Numbered from the stretch's first letter, positions 10,084 through 21,600 are shown. The stretch: 64,000 nt of DNA from Aquarana catesbeiana (GCF_042186555.1 NC_133326.1:491572393-491636392); one strand, 5' to 3'. Translations and numbers: made by a program. Notes: a model not told the origin generated them from the sequence alone.

Positions 10084-10620
10084 GATAAGTGTATTAGTAC
10101 GCATGGACAATACGGTGGCAGTGAATTACATCCGAAGGCAGGGGGGCACCCGGGGCAGTGCCCTCATGCAGGTGTGTCCTATCCTCGACTGGGCCCAGAT
10201 CCATTTGGAAGTCACCAAGCTTTTTCTCTTCTAACACACAAATGGGGCATTCCTGATATTGACTTGGCAGCAACTCCAATGAACAACAAGTGTGCCAAGT
10301 TTCTGGCGAGGGTCGCCTATCCAACAGCACTAGGGGTCGACTGTCTCCATCACTAGTGGAGGTTCCGTTTAGGTTACATATTCCCTCCAATCCCCTTAAT
10401 AGCCAGGTTCCTAGCCAGGCTAAGGAACTCAACATCCATGGTGATTGCAGTAATACCGTTTTGGCCGAGGAGGCAATGGTTCACGTCCATCCTACAACTG
10501 AGTACAGAGGACCCATTACTCCTTCCGGTAACTCCGGTTGTACTCTCACAGTGCCAGTTCCTACATCCAGCACCAGAAAGACTACACCTAATGGCTTGGA
10601 AGTGTAAAGGTAGAGGCTTC
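10084..10620 (+). pseudogene. DIRS reverse transcriptase/RNase H C-terminal remnant
   Basis: The frame from 10095 contains VRMDNTVAVNYIRRQGGT followed by ILDWAQIHLEV, the RNase H core typical of DIRS polyproteins. Further on, in shifted frames, come WGIPDIDLAATPMNNKCAKF and a PFWPRRQWF motif near 10450, then LHLMAWKCKG just before 10620, the usual junction with the recombinase. At least three frameshifts separate these blocks, so no product is made. Confidence 0.7.
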
Positions 10621-10643
10621 TAGATCAAGGTTGCTCTCTAAGG

Positions 10644-11580
10644 GTGGTGGCCACCTTACAACAGGCAAGGAAGAAGTCGATTAATGGCACTTATAACAGA
10701 ATTTTGGAGAGATTCACTACGTTAGCACAAGAACAGTCCTGGGACCCACTTTCTCCTACAGTGTCACAAATTCTTGAATTTTTACAACTAGGTCTGGAGA
10801 GAGGTCTAAGTTCAAGCACCCTAAAGGTTCAAATATCTTATCCTTATCAGCCATGATGGGAATCAAATGCGCCTTCAATCCTCTCATAATCCAATTTCAA
10901 AAAGCATGTTTGAAATTAAGACCACCCAGGAAGCCGACCTTCCCGACATGGGACTTAACAATGGTTCTAGAAGCCTTATCAAAAGAACCGTTTTTTCCTT
11001 TGGAGTCAGTATCTGTATGGGACCTAACCCTCAAATTAACCTTTTTAGTGGCACTTTCAATAAAAGAGCCTCATTTGCTGTTCTATCCTGATGGAGTTGT
11101 ATTAACACCATGTAAACAATTCATACCTAAGGTGGCATCTGCTTTCCACTTCAATCCAGAGATCAGTTTACCAGCATTCCTCACTAGCCAAGGGAATCCA
11201 CATCCACTAGATATTAAATCACTTATTTCTTTATATCTGGAGGCCACTAACACATGCAGGAAATCAGAAAACTTGCTAATCATACCGCACGGCCCTAAGA
11301 AAGGTCAGGCAGCTTCTTCCAGGACAATAGCCTCTTGGCTAATAAAGATCATTAAAAAGGCATATGCAATCCAGCTTCTTCCAATAACTAACGACCTAAA
11401 GGCTCATTCGACCAGGGCAGTGGCGACATCTCGGGCAGCGTATTGTAGAGTGTCTCTGTAAATAATTTGCAAAGCAGCAACTTGGTCTTCTAGAACCACA
11501 TTCATGTCTTACTACAGAATAGACCTGGCTCGTTTAACGACGGTTGAATTTGGGAGATTGATCATTAAAGCGAATTCTTC
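10644..11580 (+). pseudogene. DIRS tyrosine recombinase, frameshift plus late nonsense codon
   Basis: The recombinase integrates circular DIRS DNA. The N-terminal SAM-like part is at 10644-10856 (VATLQQARKK, then FLQLGLERGLSSSTLKVQI). A frameshift near 10850 leads to the catalytic part at 10853-11461 (ACLKLRPPRKPTFPTWDLT, SVWDLTLKLTFLVAL, LLIIPHGPKKGQAASSRTI). The HxxR box is HSTR, with histidine at 11405-11407 and arginine at 11414-11416. A stop at 11459-11461 interrupts V-S-L; the next codons in the same frame continue with the conserved ICKAATW and a YYRIDLA segment that should carry the catalytic tyrosine. Only these two lesions are seen. Confidence 0.75.
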
Positions 11581-11640
11581 CATATCCTGTGAATAAAATA
11601 AATCTTCTTGCACAGCACCCACCCATGTAGATGGTTATTT

Positions 11641-11914
11641 CCCAGTGTGTGTGCTGCCATGATGCGTTAGGAAAACTGAAAATTGTATACTCACCTTTCC
11701 GTAATTTTCCTTTCCTGACGCATCCCATGGCAGCATACAGATACCCACCCGTCTAAGGTGATAGATACTGAGAATGCAGTGGGGGGCTCCTCTTCAAAAC
11801 TTATAGCTAATCAGTCCTATCAGGTTGTGGGGGCGGAGTTACAACCCAGTGTGTGTGCTGCCATGGGATGCGTCAGGAAAGGAAAATTATGGAAAGGTGA
11901 GTATATAATTTTCC
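11641..11914. repeat. DIRS terminal repeats in opposite orientations
   Basis: A block reading CTGCCATGGGATGCGTCAGG then AAAGGAAAATTATGGAAAGG (about 11849-11895) is the reverse complement of 11683-11740. A third, diverged plus-orientation copy begins at 11641. Inverted terminal and internal complementary repeats are expected at DIRS ends. Confidence 0.6.
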
Positions 11915-11934
11915 GTTTTGTATGTATGTGTATT

Positions 11935-11978
<44 letters not shown>

Positions 11979-12175
11979 TATGTGTGTGCGCGTGTGTGTG
12001 TGCACATGTGTATGTATGCGTGTGCGCATGTATGTGGTATGTGTGTGTGTGCCAAGTATGTGCATGCATGTATGTGTGCGCGCATATGTGCATTTATATA
12101 TGTGCGTTTTTATATATGTGTGTGTATTTATATATATTTGTGTGTATGTGTGTGTGTACATGTATGCATGCACAT
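11935..12175. repeat. TG-rich microsatellite, imperfect
   Basis: A (TG)n core at 11942-11970 grades into TGTATG, TGCGCA and TATATG variants up to about 12175. Alternating purine-pyrimidine sequence of this kind can adopt Z-DNA. It directly follows the DIRS terminus. Confidence 0.9.
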
Positions 12176-12783
12176 TTTATGTATGCGCTTTTAATCCTGA
12201 ACCCCCTATATGTGTACAGTCAGAACTGATTTGTACATAGTACCATGGATCCTCTGAAAAGCGATCCATGCTCAGATCACTTTTCAGAGGCATTTGACAG
12301 CCAGTAAAGAGGCAATATGTTGCCTCCTGACTGCCTATTTTAACACGATAAATGCTTCATCGCTATGCTGCAACTGCGTGCAAAGTACACAGTTGGGGAG
12401 TGGTTGTATTGCAGCCCCATTCACCTATACTTCAAGGGTGCCCTGACTGGAAAAAGATTGAGAAACACTGGCATAGAGGAACCGATCTCTCCATTTTCCT
12501 CCTGCAGCCGCTGAATGCCTGCGGGAGGGAGAGGAGGAGAAGCGGGGGGAAATGGAGAAATCGGTTACTTTATATGCAGGCACCCACTTGTGACCGGGCC
12601 CTAGCGTTCCGCCACCTGGATCGGAGGAAAGGGCCCTGTGTGGGGATCAGGGGGGCCCTTCATGGTTTCTTGCATCAGGGCCCTGAAGGTTCTAGTTACG
12701 CCATTGCAGACCCTGCTTTTTTATTAGGTTATATATTTTTTTGCTTTATATTCACTTGGTACTCCAGCCACTAAACACACAGA
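12176..12783. other. Non-coding repeat mosaic, includes a degraded hAT-like end
   Basis: No coding signal is seen. A short hairpin (CTGAAAAGCGATC paired with GATCACTTTTCAG, 12253-12291) is present. The text GATTGAGAAACACTGG near 12458 and CTAGTTACGCCATTG at 12692-12706 resemble hAT terminal sequences; the latter is close to the CAGTGGCGT-type terminus of the 50971-52110 element. Boundaries cannot be fixed. Confidence 0.35.
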
Positions 12784-13082
12784 GGGGGTTATTCACGAAA
12801 GGCAAATCCACTTTGCACTACAAGTGCAAAGTGCACTTGAAATTGCACTGAAAGTGCATCTGGAAGTGCAGTCGCTGTAAGTCTGAGGGGTAGATCTGAA
12901 ATGAGGGGAAGCTCTGCTGATTTTATTATCCAATCATGTGCAAGCTAAAATGCTGTTTTTTTTCCTTGCATGCCCCCCTCGGATCTACAGCGACTGCACT
13001 TCCAAGTGCAATTTCAGTGCAATTTGCACTTGAAATTTCCACTTGTGGTGCAAAGTGGATTTGACGTTAGTAAATAACCCCC
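12784..13082. mobile_element. MITE of about 300 bp with long terminal inverted repeats
   Basis: It begins GGGGGTTATTCACGAAAGG and ends with the reverse complement type (GTAAATAACCCCC). The first ~100 bp (AAATCCACTTTGCACT, then CACTTGAAATTGCACT) fold back on the last ~100 bp (TGCACTTGAAATTTCCACTT, GTGCAAAGTGGATTT). There is no coding. I could not see a convincing target duplication, so the superfamily is unassigned. Confidence 0.7.
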
Positions 13083-13094
13083 TTTCTGTCTTAA

Positions 13095-13689
13095 AGTGGA
13101 TGTAAACTTGAATTTTTTTTTTTTATCATACTGTAGAGTATAAGATTTCCTATCATTTGAGCCCAGTCTTGCCACATAGAGTTAATCCATCTCTGAGCAA
13201 TCCTCTTTTATTGTTCAGTGAGATAAATCTTGACAAACTGAGAAAAACTTTGTCAAATACTCCCCCTTGCTGTGAGTGACAGGTGATTTACATCTCATGC
13301 ACTAGCCTAAAAGACATGCAGTATTTTTTAATTCCCTCGCCCACTCCTTTCTTCAGCAGCTCTGCAAGGATTGGCTGTTCCACACCTCAGCATGATTTGG
13401 CATGCTGAAATCATGTGGTTACTTTGCTGTCTTTTCACTGGATGTTAGAGATCATAGCAGAAGTTCAGTGTTAGAAATACACAGGGGAGTGTAGAGGTGG
13501 GCGGGGAGTCTACTGACATCACGACTCCACCCACCGAGCTCCAGACAACAGACCCACCCACAAAATATGCAGTAACAGACAGAGGGGAGACATTTGACAG
13601 GTAAAGATACATGCAGGAGGCATGTATATCCTTATAGATAACCCCTATGACAGTAGTTTACAAAGGATGACATTGGGTTTACATCCACT
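13095..13689. mobile_element. TTAA-flanked MITE, AGTGGATGTAAAC termini
   Basis: TTAA (13091-13094) is followed by AGTGGATGTAAAC. The other end reads GTTTACATCCACT, followed by TTAA (13690-13693). Inverted repeats of 13 bp and TTAA duplications fit piggyBac- or Kolobok-type elements. The interior is non-coding. Related families with -GTAAACC- termini lie at 39965-40452 and 41847-42601. Confidence 0.85.
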
Positions 13690-15229
13690 TTAAGGTTCAT
13701 GCACACTGGATATTTTTCAGCTGCTCCTAGGGGTTTCTGGTCTTTTTTCCTGCCCCTGCATGTTAGCCTATATACAATTAAAAAAGGGTGCGCTTGGCCA
13801 ATATAGTGAAAGACTGCAGAGCTGAAAAAATCCCTGGATTGGTGTGATGTGGTAAATATGGTATTAAGTGTAAAGTGCGCTGTCAAAACTAAATGTATAA
13901 GTTCATAGTCTTATATGCAAATACCAAATGTGTGTAAACAATTGATAAAAAAAAAATAACAAAAAACTTGAAACAAACTAGTGAAACAAAGTCTGAAAAA
14001 CAAGAATCCTGAAATGAAATACAATTATGAGTGCAAAAAACTCTAATAGGTAAGTTCAAAATGATAGTTATGTTAAGAACAACCTTAATGACAAAAAACT
14101 GTGTGTATAAAAATTAGTCCATCTGTAAATCAACTGCTAGATCACCATGCTAAAGGCCCGTATACACGATCGGACTTTTTGACAACAAACATGCAAATTA
14201 GCTGTTTTGGAGCAACATCCGACCGTGTGTATGCTCCATCGGACAAACTTTTTCTGTTTCCATCGGACTTTTGTTGGCTGTGCGAACAGACAAACTTTTC
14301 GGCAACAAAAGTCCAATGGAGCAAAGTCCGATCGTGTGTACACAAAAGCATCTGACTTTTGTACAAACTACAGTACGTGGCCGCGAGAATGTTTCCAGCG
14401 CGAATCCATCGCGCTGGTTCTCGGCAACAGGGTACTGTACATCTCGCGCTGGCTACAATAGGAAAAACACATTTTCCTATTGCGGCGAGTGCAAGAGGGA
14501 ATTCTCCTCTGGGGGCGTATGGAGTTTAAGGGGAACCCCCTACGCTGAAAAAACGGCGTGGGGGTCCCCCCAAATCCATACCAGACCCTTAACCGAGCAC
14601 GCAGCCCGGCCGGTCAGGCAAGGGGGTGGGGACGAGCGAGCGCCCCCCCTCCTGAACCGTACCAGGCCACATGCCCTCAACATGGGGGGTGGGTGCTTTG
14701 GGGGAGGGGGCGCCCTGCGGCCCCCCCCACCCCAAAGCACCTTCTCCGTATGTTGATGAGGACAATGGCCTCTTCCCGACAACCCTGGCCGTTGGTTGTC
14801 GGGGTCTGCAGGCAGGGGGCTTATCGGAATCTGGGAGCCCCCTTTAATAAGGGGGCCCAAGATCCCGGCCCCCCACCCAATGTGAATGAGTATGGGGTAC
14901 ATGAAACATACTACACAGGTTTCAAAAGTAATTTATTAGGCAGCTCCGGGGGTCTTCTTCCGACTTCTGGGGTCTTCTGCCGACTTCGGGGGTCTCTCAG
15001 GCCTCTTCTCCCTCTCTCCAGTGTCGTCTCCACGCTTTCTGGTTCTTCTCCGGTGCCTTCTTCCTTCTGCCGGGCTCCTCCGCTATCTTCTGCTCTTTTG
15101 CCGCTCTTTTGCTAGCGGAGGAGCCTGGACATCTGGATCGTCTTCTTCCCTCTTCTCTTCCAGAGATGTTGACACGACGCTCTCTCTGGCTGTAATGCTG
15201 TCTGTGCGTCATAGGATGCCATGACCACG

Positions 15230-15310
15230 CCCCCTTATGACCTCACAGTCCCAGCATGCCCCTGGACTGTGATGTCGTAGGGGGCGGGGTCACCGCCTAT
15301 ATAAGTCATA
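15230..15310. promoter_or_regulatory. Promoter-like centre of the second palindrome, right side only
   Basis: TATATAAG at 15298-15305 follows GGGGCGGGGTCACCG, resembling a GC box plus TATA box. An AATAAA lies at 15554-15559 on the same arm, and the reverse complement at 14932-14937 on the other arm. The mirror TATA is missing from the left arm, where the corresponding sequence near 15220 is altered. Promoter activity is inference. Confidence 0.3.
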
Positions 15311-15392
15311 GCAGAGCTCACAGACAGCATTAAAGCCGGAGAGAGCGCTGTGTCAACATCTCTGGAAGAGAAGAGGGAAGAAGACGATCCAG

Positions 15393-15596
15393 ATGTCTGG
15401 GCCACCGCTAGCAAAAGAGCGGCAGAAGATAGCAGAGGAGCCGACAGAAGATCCAGACACCAGGAGAAGACGCCGGAGAGAGCCCCGGAGTCGGAAGACC
15501 CCTGAAGTCGGAAGAAGACCCCCGGAGTCGGAAGAAGACCCCCGGAGCTGCCTAATAAATTACTTTAAAAACCTGTGTACTGTGTTTTTTTCTTGA
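15393..15596 (+). CDS. Hypothetical 67-aa charged peptide in the second palindrome
   Basis: Starts MSGPPLAKERQKIAEEP, continues with an arginine-rich run and ends LCTVFFS. It is downstream of the TATATAAG box, and the AATAAA at 15554-15559 lies inside the frame, so the message might end before the stop codon. It shares no clear sequence with the peptides of the first palindrome beyond high charge. Likely non-coding, listed because it lies in an equivalent place. Confidence 0.15.
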   Translation: MSGPPLAKERQKIAEEPTEDPDTRRRRRREPRSRKTPEVGRRPPESEEDPRSCLINYFKNLCTVFFS

Positions 15597-16947
15597 CACT
15601 TTTTTCCCTAGGTGAATGGGTAGGGGTACCATGTACCCCATACTCATTCACATATGGTGGGGACCGGGATCCAGGGGCCCCCTTGTTAAAGGGGGCTCCC
15701 GGATTCCGATAAGCCCCCTGCCCGCAGACTCCGACAACCAACGGCCAGGGTTGTCGGGAAGAGGCCCTTGTCCTCATCAACATGGGGACAAGGTGCTTTG
15801 GGGTGGGGAGGCCGCAGGGTGCCCCCTCCCCCAAAGCAAGAACCCCCCATGTTGAGGGCATGCGGCCTGGTACGGCTCAGGAGGGGGGGGCGCTTGCTCG
15901 TCCCCACCCCCTTTTCTGACCGGCAGGGCTGCGTGCTCAGATAAGGGTCTGGTATGGATTTTGGGGGGACCCCCACGCTGTTTTTTCGGCGTAGGGGGTT
16001 CCCCTTAAAATCCATACCAGATCTAAGGGACTGGTATGCCCCTGGAGGGGAACCCATGCTGGTTTTTTATTTAAAATTTGGCGTGGAGTTCCCCCTCAAG
16101 ATTCATAACAAACACAGTGCCTGGCATTGGCGGGGATCCAAGTCGGATCCCGCACCAGTGTGAACCCAGCTCGCAAGGTGTCAATCTCGCCGATAAAAGT
16201 GGCGAGATTGACACAAAATCAGACAACAATACAGAAGTTGACCAAAGGGTGGTGGTTAAGAGCTGAAAAACCACGTAATTTGGTGAAAGTTGGCTGGAAA
16301 AGTCCTGCCGTCTGTATGCAAGACAAACTTCTGGCCAACGCCCTTTGTACAAAAATCCAAGGGAAAGTTTGTACAAAGTCCTATCGTGTGTATGGGGCTT
16401 AAGGAATAAATAGATGGCAACTTACCAAATCCAAAGATCCCAAAATGATCTATATGCGCATGTCTCCACAATGGGAAATCAGCTGTTAATGATCACTTGC
16501 TGGATCTCAGGCTGTGCAACTACTACCCCTGCTGCTGAAGAGATTCCAACAGGATCCTTGTGTGTGTGTGTGTCCACCAAGGTAATTCAGCTAGTTATGA
16601 ACAGTAGCTGGGATTCACATTAGACACCGGCTTGAAGTGCTCAGAAATGAGCATGTTGGAGAGGTAGAAAAAAACTCATAGTGCATTAACTTTTTAAACA
16701 GATAAAAGTTTAATAAAAAGTTTCACTTACAAAAAATTTGATAATATAGCACAATAGTGTGAGCATGACCGCCTGCAGTATGGTCTGTGCTCTAAAACGC
16801 CACACTGCTAGCTCCTTGTCCTATAAAGGAGCCTAAACACGTTTAACACCTTTACAAACATCAGGTGGTTTTTCTACCAAAACACTGCTGCCAGGAGGAA
16901 AGGCTTCTATGAGAGTTGGCAAAACATCCTGTATGCATGAGGCCTAA

Positions 16948-18291
16948 AGCCTCGTACACATGATCAAATTTTCCGCAGACAAAACCTCAGACTTTTGTCC
17001 GAAGGCGTGTGCCTGGATTTTGTCTTGCATACAAACGGCAAGGATTTGTCGGCCAACAAACACAAACGTAGTGACATACTAGGTGGTTTTTCAGATATTT
17101 AGCACCACCCTTTGGGCTCCTGCTGCTAATTTCGTGTTAGAAGTTTGGTGAGTGTTGCTTTTCAGTTTGCGCTTTTCATTTCATGCTTTTCAGTTTGTTT
17201 CTGAACGGCTGTTCATCAACCAGACATGTTGCGGAATCGGAGGAGATACCGTGTTATTTATTATTGGCCTTGGAGTTATTGCTTTGACCCAAGTCCAGTC
17301 CATGAACAGGAGGAGGAGTTCTTGGACCAAAAATTGGTTGCTTTATTAATCGTGACCAATTATGTCATATGCCTTTGCTGCGGGAGCTCCAGAATAATCC
17401 AGATGATTTTTGGAATTATCTCCGGATGAAGGACCCCTGCTTTCACCAACTCTTGGCATTGTTGACCCCCTATATTAAGAAGTAGGACACATGAATGAGG
17501 CTTTTATTTTATTTTTTGGTTGAATAACAATGATTTGATTTGTTATATTTTCTATATTTTTGTATGCATAGAATGCACTTTTTGGTTAAGTTCTATTGGC
17601 AGATAGCATGTCTAATTTTATTAGTTTTCTTTTTTTAATGCACAATAAAAAAAATTGTGGAGAATAATACTTGGCTATGTGTTTTACTTCAAATGACAGA
17701 TTGGGAGTAGGCAGTTACATTTTAAAAAATACAATGTAAAATTAACAAGGGACACCAACATAGTTGCATCTTTGATCTTAAAAACTACGGGATAATGGTG
17801 TTGTGGTAACTTGCCGAAAAAAAAAAAAAAGCATAATAATATTATTCTTGATATCACTAGAAAAAAAAGCCTTTGAAAATTAGTTTGCCATAACTCCATC
17901 AGTATTACCAGCAAAGCAGCTTCATTATTATCCCATTAAAGAAGAAGAGAATTGCGCGCTGCATTTCGAGATTTCATAATTTGCCACGTCACAAATGTTA
18001 CTTCTCCATTACGAACGCTAGTTTACAAGACCGACCGCTTCTGGCTCGTCCTTGCTTCCGAGCATGCATGTTTGTACTTTGGACTTTTCTCCGATGGACT
18101 TGTGTACACACGCTCGGAAAATCCGACGACCGACATTTGTCCGCGGAAATTTTTAAAACCTGCCATCCAACATTTGTCAGTGGAAAATCCAACAACAATT
18201 GTCCGATGGAGCGTACAAACGGTCGGAATTTCTGCCAACAGCCTGTCATCACACATTTCCCGTTGGAAAATCTGATTGTGTGTACGCGGCT
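16948..18291. mobile_element. Harbinger-type element with transposase fragment, 1,344 bp
   Basis: The termini AGCCTCGTACACATGATC and (reverse complement) AGCCGCGTACACACAATC are flanked by TAA (16945-16947) and TTA (18292-18294). The TAA is shared with the element to the left. The interior contains a fragment of Harbinger transposase and then AT-rich filler including A-runs at 17817-17831. Confidence 0.75.
17227..17490 (+). pseudogene. Harbinger-type transposase N-terminal fragment
   Basis: The text from 17380 translates as LRELQNNPDDFWNYLRMKD, then CFHQLLALLTPYIKK, the region just before the DDE domain of PIF/Harbinger transposases in vertebrates. Upstream, a shifted frame from 17227 reads MLRNRRRYRVIYYW. 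Stops (TAG and TGA) follow at about 17482-17495, where the conserved text would continue. The DDE catalytic domain is entirely absent. Confidence 0.65.
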
Positions 18292-18648
18292 TTAGAGTGG
18301 GTACTCTCATTTCTCCATTGTATCTACAAAGGAGCAATGTAACCAACCTTGGACAGCAGCATTGTCACTTTGTGATGAGAGTAGTGTTATATGGAGTAGT
18401 AGATTTGGATGGACTTTACATAAGTGACCATCAAATTAAAGCCTAACTTCAAACACTTTTTAATCACTTACGCAAACGTGTTTTTTTTTTCATATTGGGC
18501 TAAAGGATTTAACTAAATTATTAAAATATGACCCTTGCAAGTACCCCAGTCAGTGGCAAATGGTTGGTTTTAATCCTCTAGCTCAATCATCAATAAATGG
18601 GGAAACAGAGATCTGGATCCGGACCGAGCCACTGTCCCATCTGGACCC
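18292..18648. other. Spacer, left flank of the satellite
   Basis: No coding signal or recognised repeat is seen, apart from a T-run near 18480. The last ~70 bp (from GATCTGGATCCGGACCG) lead directly into G-rich units and may be the sequence from which the satellite arose. Confidence 0.5.
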
Positions 18649-21600
18649 AGGGGGCAGAAAGAACTACTGGGGGGGTGTGATGTAACAGGGCATGGCACGC
18701 TACTGTGTGTGTGGGGGGGGGGTGTGAAGGGGGCAGAAAGGACTAGTGGGGGAGAGAGGGATCATAGAAAAGGGACAGAGAGCTCTAGTGTGGGTGTTGA
18801 TGAAGTGACAGAGATCCCTATTATGGGTGGGGTTATGTAGAGGGGCAGAAAGTACTGCTGTAGGGGAGTGCAGAAGGGAAGTGCTTTTCCACTCTCGGGG
18901 AGGGCAGAGGACACTGCTGTGGGGGGGTGATGTGAGAGGGGCAGAGGACATTGCTGTGGGGGGGGGGGTGATGTTAGAGCAGCAGAGGACACTACTGTGG
19001 GGGGGGGGGTGATGTGAGAGGGGAAGAAGACACACACTGCTGTGGGGGGTGATGTTAGAGGGGCAGAGAACCTTACTGTGGGGAGTGTTGTGAGAGGGGA
19101 AGAGGACACTACTGTGGGGGGTGATGTGAGATGGCCAGAGGAAACTACTGTGGGGGGAGGTGATGTGAAAGGGGAAGAGGACACTACTGTGGGGGGGATG
19201 TGACAGGGGCTGAGGACACTACTGTGGGGGGAGGTGATGTAAGAGGGGCAGAGGATACTGCTGTGGGGGGTGATGTGAGAGGGGCAGAGAACCCTACTGT
19301 GGGGAGTGATGTGAGAGGGGCAGAGGATACTACTGTGGGGGGATGTGAGAGGGGCAGAGGACACTGCTGTGGGGGGATGTGAGAGGGGCAGAGGACACTA
19401 CTGTGGGGGGGGGGTGATGTGAGAGGGACAGAGGACACTGCTGTAGAGGGGAGGTGATGTGAGAGGGGCAGAGGACAAGAGGACACTACTGTGGGAGGTG
19501 ATGTGAGAGGGGCAGAGGACACTACTGTCGGGGGTGATGTGAGAGCGGCAGAGGACACTGCTGTGGGGGGAGGTCATGTGAGAGGGGCAGATAACACTAC
19601 TGTGGGGGGATGTGAGAGGGGCAGAGGACACTACTGTGGGGGGGGGGGATGTGAGAGGGACAGAGGACACTACTGTGGGGGGGGGGGATGTGAGAGGGAC
19701 AGAGGACACTGCTGTAGAGGGGAGGTGATGTGAGAGGGGCAGAGGACAAGAGGACACTACTGTGGGAGGTGATGTGAGAGGGGCAGAGGACACTACTGTC
19801 GGGGGTGATGTGAGAGCGGCAGAGGACACTGCTGTGGGGGGAGGTCATGTTGAGAGGGGCAGATAACACTACTGTGGGGGGGTGATGTGAGAGGGGCAGA
19901 GGACATTACTGTGGGGGGGAGGGGATGTAAGAGGGGCAGAAGACACTACTGTGGGGGGAGGTGATGTGAGAGGGGCAGAGGACACTGCTGTGGGGGGGTG
20001 ATGTGAAAGGGGCAGGGGACACTACTGTGGGGGGGGAGGTGATATGAGAGGGGCAGAGAACACTACTGTGGGGGGAGGTGATGTGAGAGGACACTGCTGT
20101 GGGGGTAGGTGATGCGAGAGGGGCAGAGGACACTGCTGTGGGGGTGTGTGAGAGGGGCAGAGGACATTGCTGTGGGGGGGGAGGTGATGTGAGAGGGGCA
20201 GAGGACATTGCTGTGGGGGGAGGTGATGTGAGAGGGGCAGAGGACATTGCTGTGGGGGGAGGTGATGTGAGAGGGGCAGAGGACACTGCTGTAGGGGGGA
20301 GGTGATGTGAGAGGACACTGCTGTGGGGGTAGGTGATGCGAGGGGGGCAGAGGACACTGCTGTGGGAGGGTGTGAGAGGGGCAGAGGACATTGCTGTGGG
20401 GGGGAGGTGATGTGAGAGGGGCAGAGGACATTGCTGTGGGGGGGTGATGTGAGAGGGGCAGAGGACACCACTGTGGGTGTTGATGAAGTGACAGAGAGCC
20501 CTATTGTGGGTGGGTTTATGTAGAGGGGCAGAAAGTACTGCTGTAGGGGAGTGCAGAGGGGAAGTGCTTTTGAGGGGGTAATGTAAAGAGGGGAGTGATG
20601 GGCAGAGGACACTACCGGGGAGGGCAGAGGACACTGCTGTGGGGGATGATGTGAGAGGGGCAGAGGACAAGAGGACACTACTGTGGGAGGTGATGTGAGG
20701 GGGCAGAGGACACTACTGTCGGGGGTGATGTGAGAGCGGCAGAGGACACTGCTGTGGGGGGAGGTCATGTGAGAGGGGCAGATAACACTACTGTGGGGGG
20801 GTGATGTGAGAGGGGCAGAGGACATTACTGTGGGGGGGAGGGGATGTAAGAGGGGCAGAAGACACTACTGTGGGGGGAGGTGATGTGAGAGGGGCAGAGG
20901 ACACTGCTGTGGGGGGGTGATGTGAAAGGGGCAGATAACACTACTGTGGGGGGGTGATGTGAGAGGGGCAGGGGACACTACTGTGGGGGGGGAGGTGATA
21001 TGAGAGGGGCAGAGGACACTACTGTGGGGGGAGGTGATGTGAGAGGACACTGCTGTGGGGGTAGGTGATGCGAGAGGGGCAGAGGACACTGCTGTGGGGG
21101 TGTGTGAGAGGGGCAGAGGACATTGCTGTGGGGGGAGGTGATGTGAGAGGGGCAGAGGACATTGCTGTGGGGGGAGGTGATGTGAGAGGGGCAGAGGACA
21201 TTGCTGTGGGGGGAGGTGATGTGAGAGGGGCAGAGGACACTGCTGTAGGGGGGGGAGGTGATGTGAGAGGACACTGCTGTGGGGGTAGGTGATGCGAGGG
21301 GGGCAGAGGACACTGCTGTGGGAGGGTGTAAGAGGGGCAGAGGACATTGCTGTGGGGGGGAGGTGATGTGAGAGGGGCAGAGGACATTGCTGTGGGGGGG
21401 TGATGTGAGAGGGGCAGAGGACACCACTGTGGGTGTTGATGAAGTGACAGAGAGCCCTATTGTGGGTGGGGTTATGTAGAGGGGCAGAAAGTACTGCTGT
21501 AGGGGAGTGCAGAGGGGAAGTGCTTTTGAGGGGGTAATGTAAAGAGGGGAGTGATGGGCAGAGGACACTACCGGGGAGGGCAGAGGACACTGCTGTGGGG

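Larger units (their letters stand above)
10084..11914 (+). mobile_element. DIRS-type retrotransposon fragment (RNase H end to right terminal repeat)
   Basis: DIRS elements encode reverse transcriptase, RNase H and a tyrosine recombinase in place of an integrase, and have inverted termini. This fragment keeps the RNase H end, the recombinase and the terminal repeats. The reverse transcriptase and the left half are missing, the break coinciding with the end of the hAT-type fragment at 10083. Confidence 0.75.
14510..16025. repeat. Second palindromic module, arms about 740 bp
   Basis: The left arm (about 14510-15251) and right arm (about 15264-16025) pair around a loop at 15252-15263. Position sums drift from 30515 near the loop to 30533 far out, so the arms differ by about 18 bp. 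The sequence is homologous to the module in the 5715-8789 element: both contain ACCAGACCCTTA, GAACCGTACCAGGCCACATG, a GTGCTTTGGGG block and GGGGGCTTATCGGAATCTGG. Unlike that copy, the arms here have visibly diverged. Confidence 0.85.
14154..16399. mobile_element. Harbinger-type element carrying a palindromic module, 2,246 bp
   Basis: The termini AGGCCCGTATACACGAT and (reverse complement of the right end) AGCCCCATACACACGAT are imperfect inverted repeats, flanked by TAA on both sides (14151-14153 and 16400-16402). Subterminal sequence contains many short GGACTTTTGT-type motifs. The central 1.5 kb is a GC-rich palindrome. No transposase is encoded. Confidence 0.8.
13694..16944. mobile_element. 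Harbinger-type element, split by a nested element
   Basis: The start GGTTCATGCACACTGG (13694) and the end CTGTATGCATGAGGCC (16944) are imperfect inverted repeats flanked by TAA (13691-13693 and 16945-16947). Three-base TAA/TTA duplications are typical of PIF/Harbinger transposons. It is interrupted by a second element of the same type at 14154-16399. The remaining interior (13700-14150 and 16403-16940) is non-coding and partly AT-rich. No transposase remnant is seen. It shares its left TAA with the TTAA of the preceding MITE. Confidence 0.6.

Noticed and set aside
11873..12240. Open frames with CVCVCV or HTHTHT peptides
   Set aside because: Translations of the TG-rich microsatellite.
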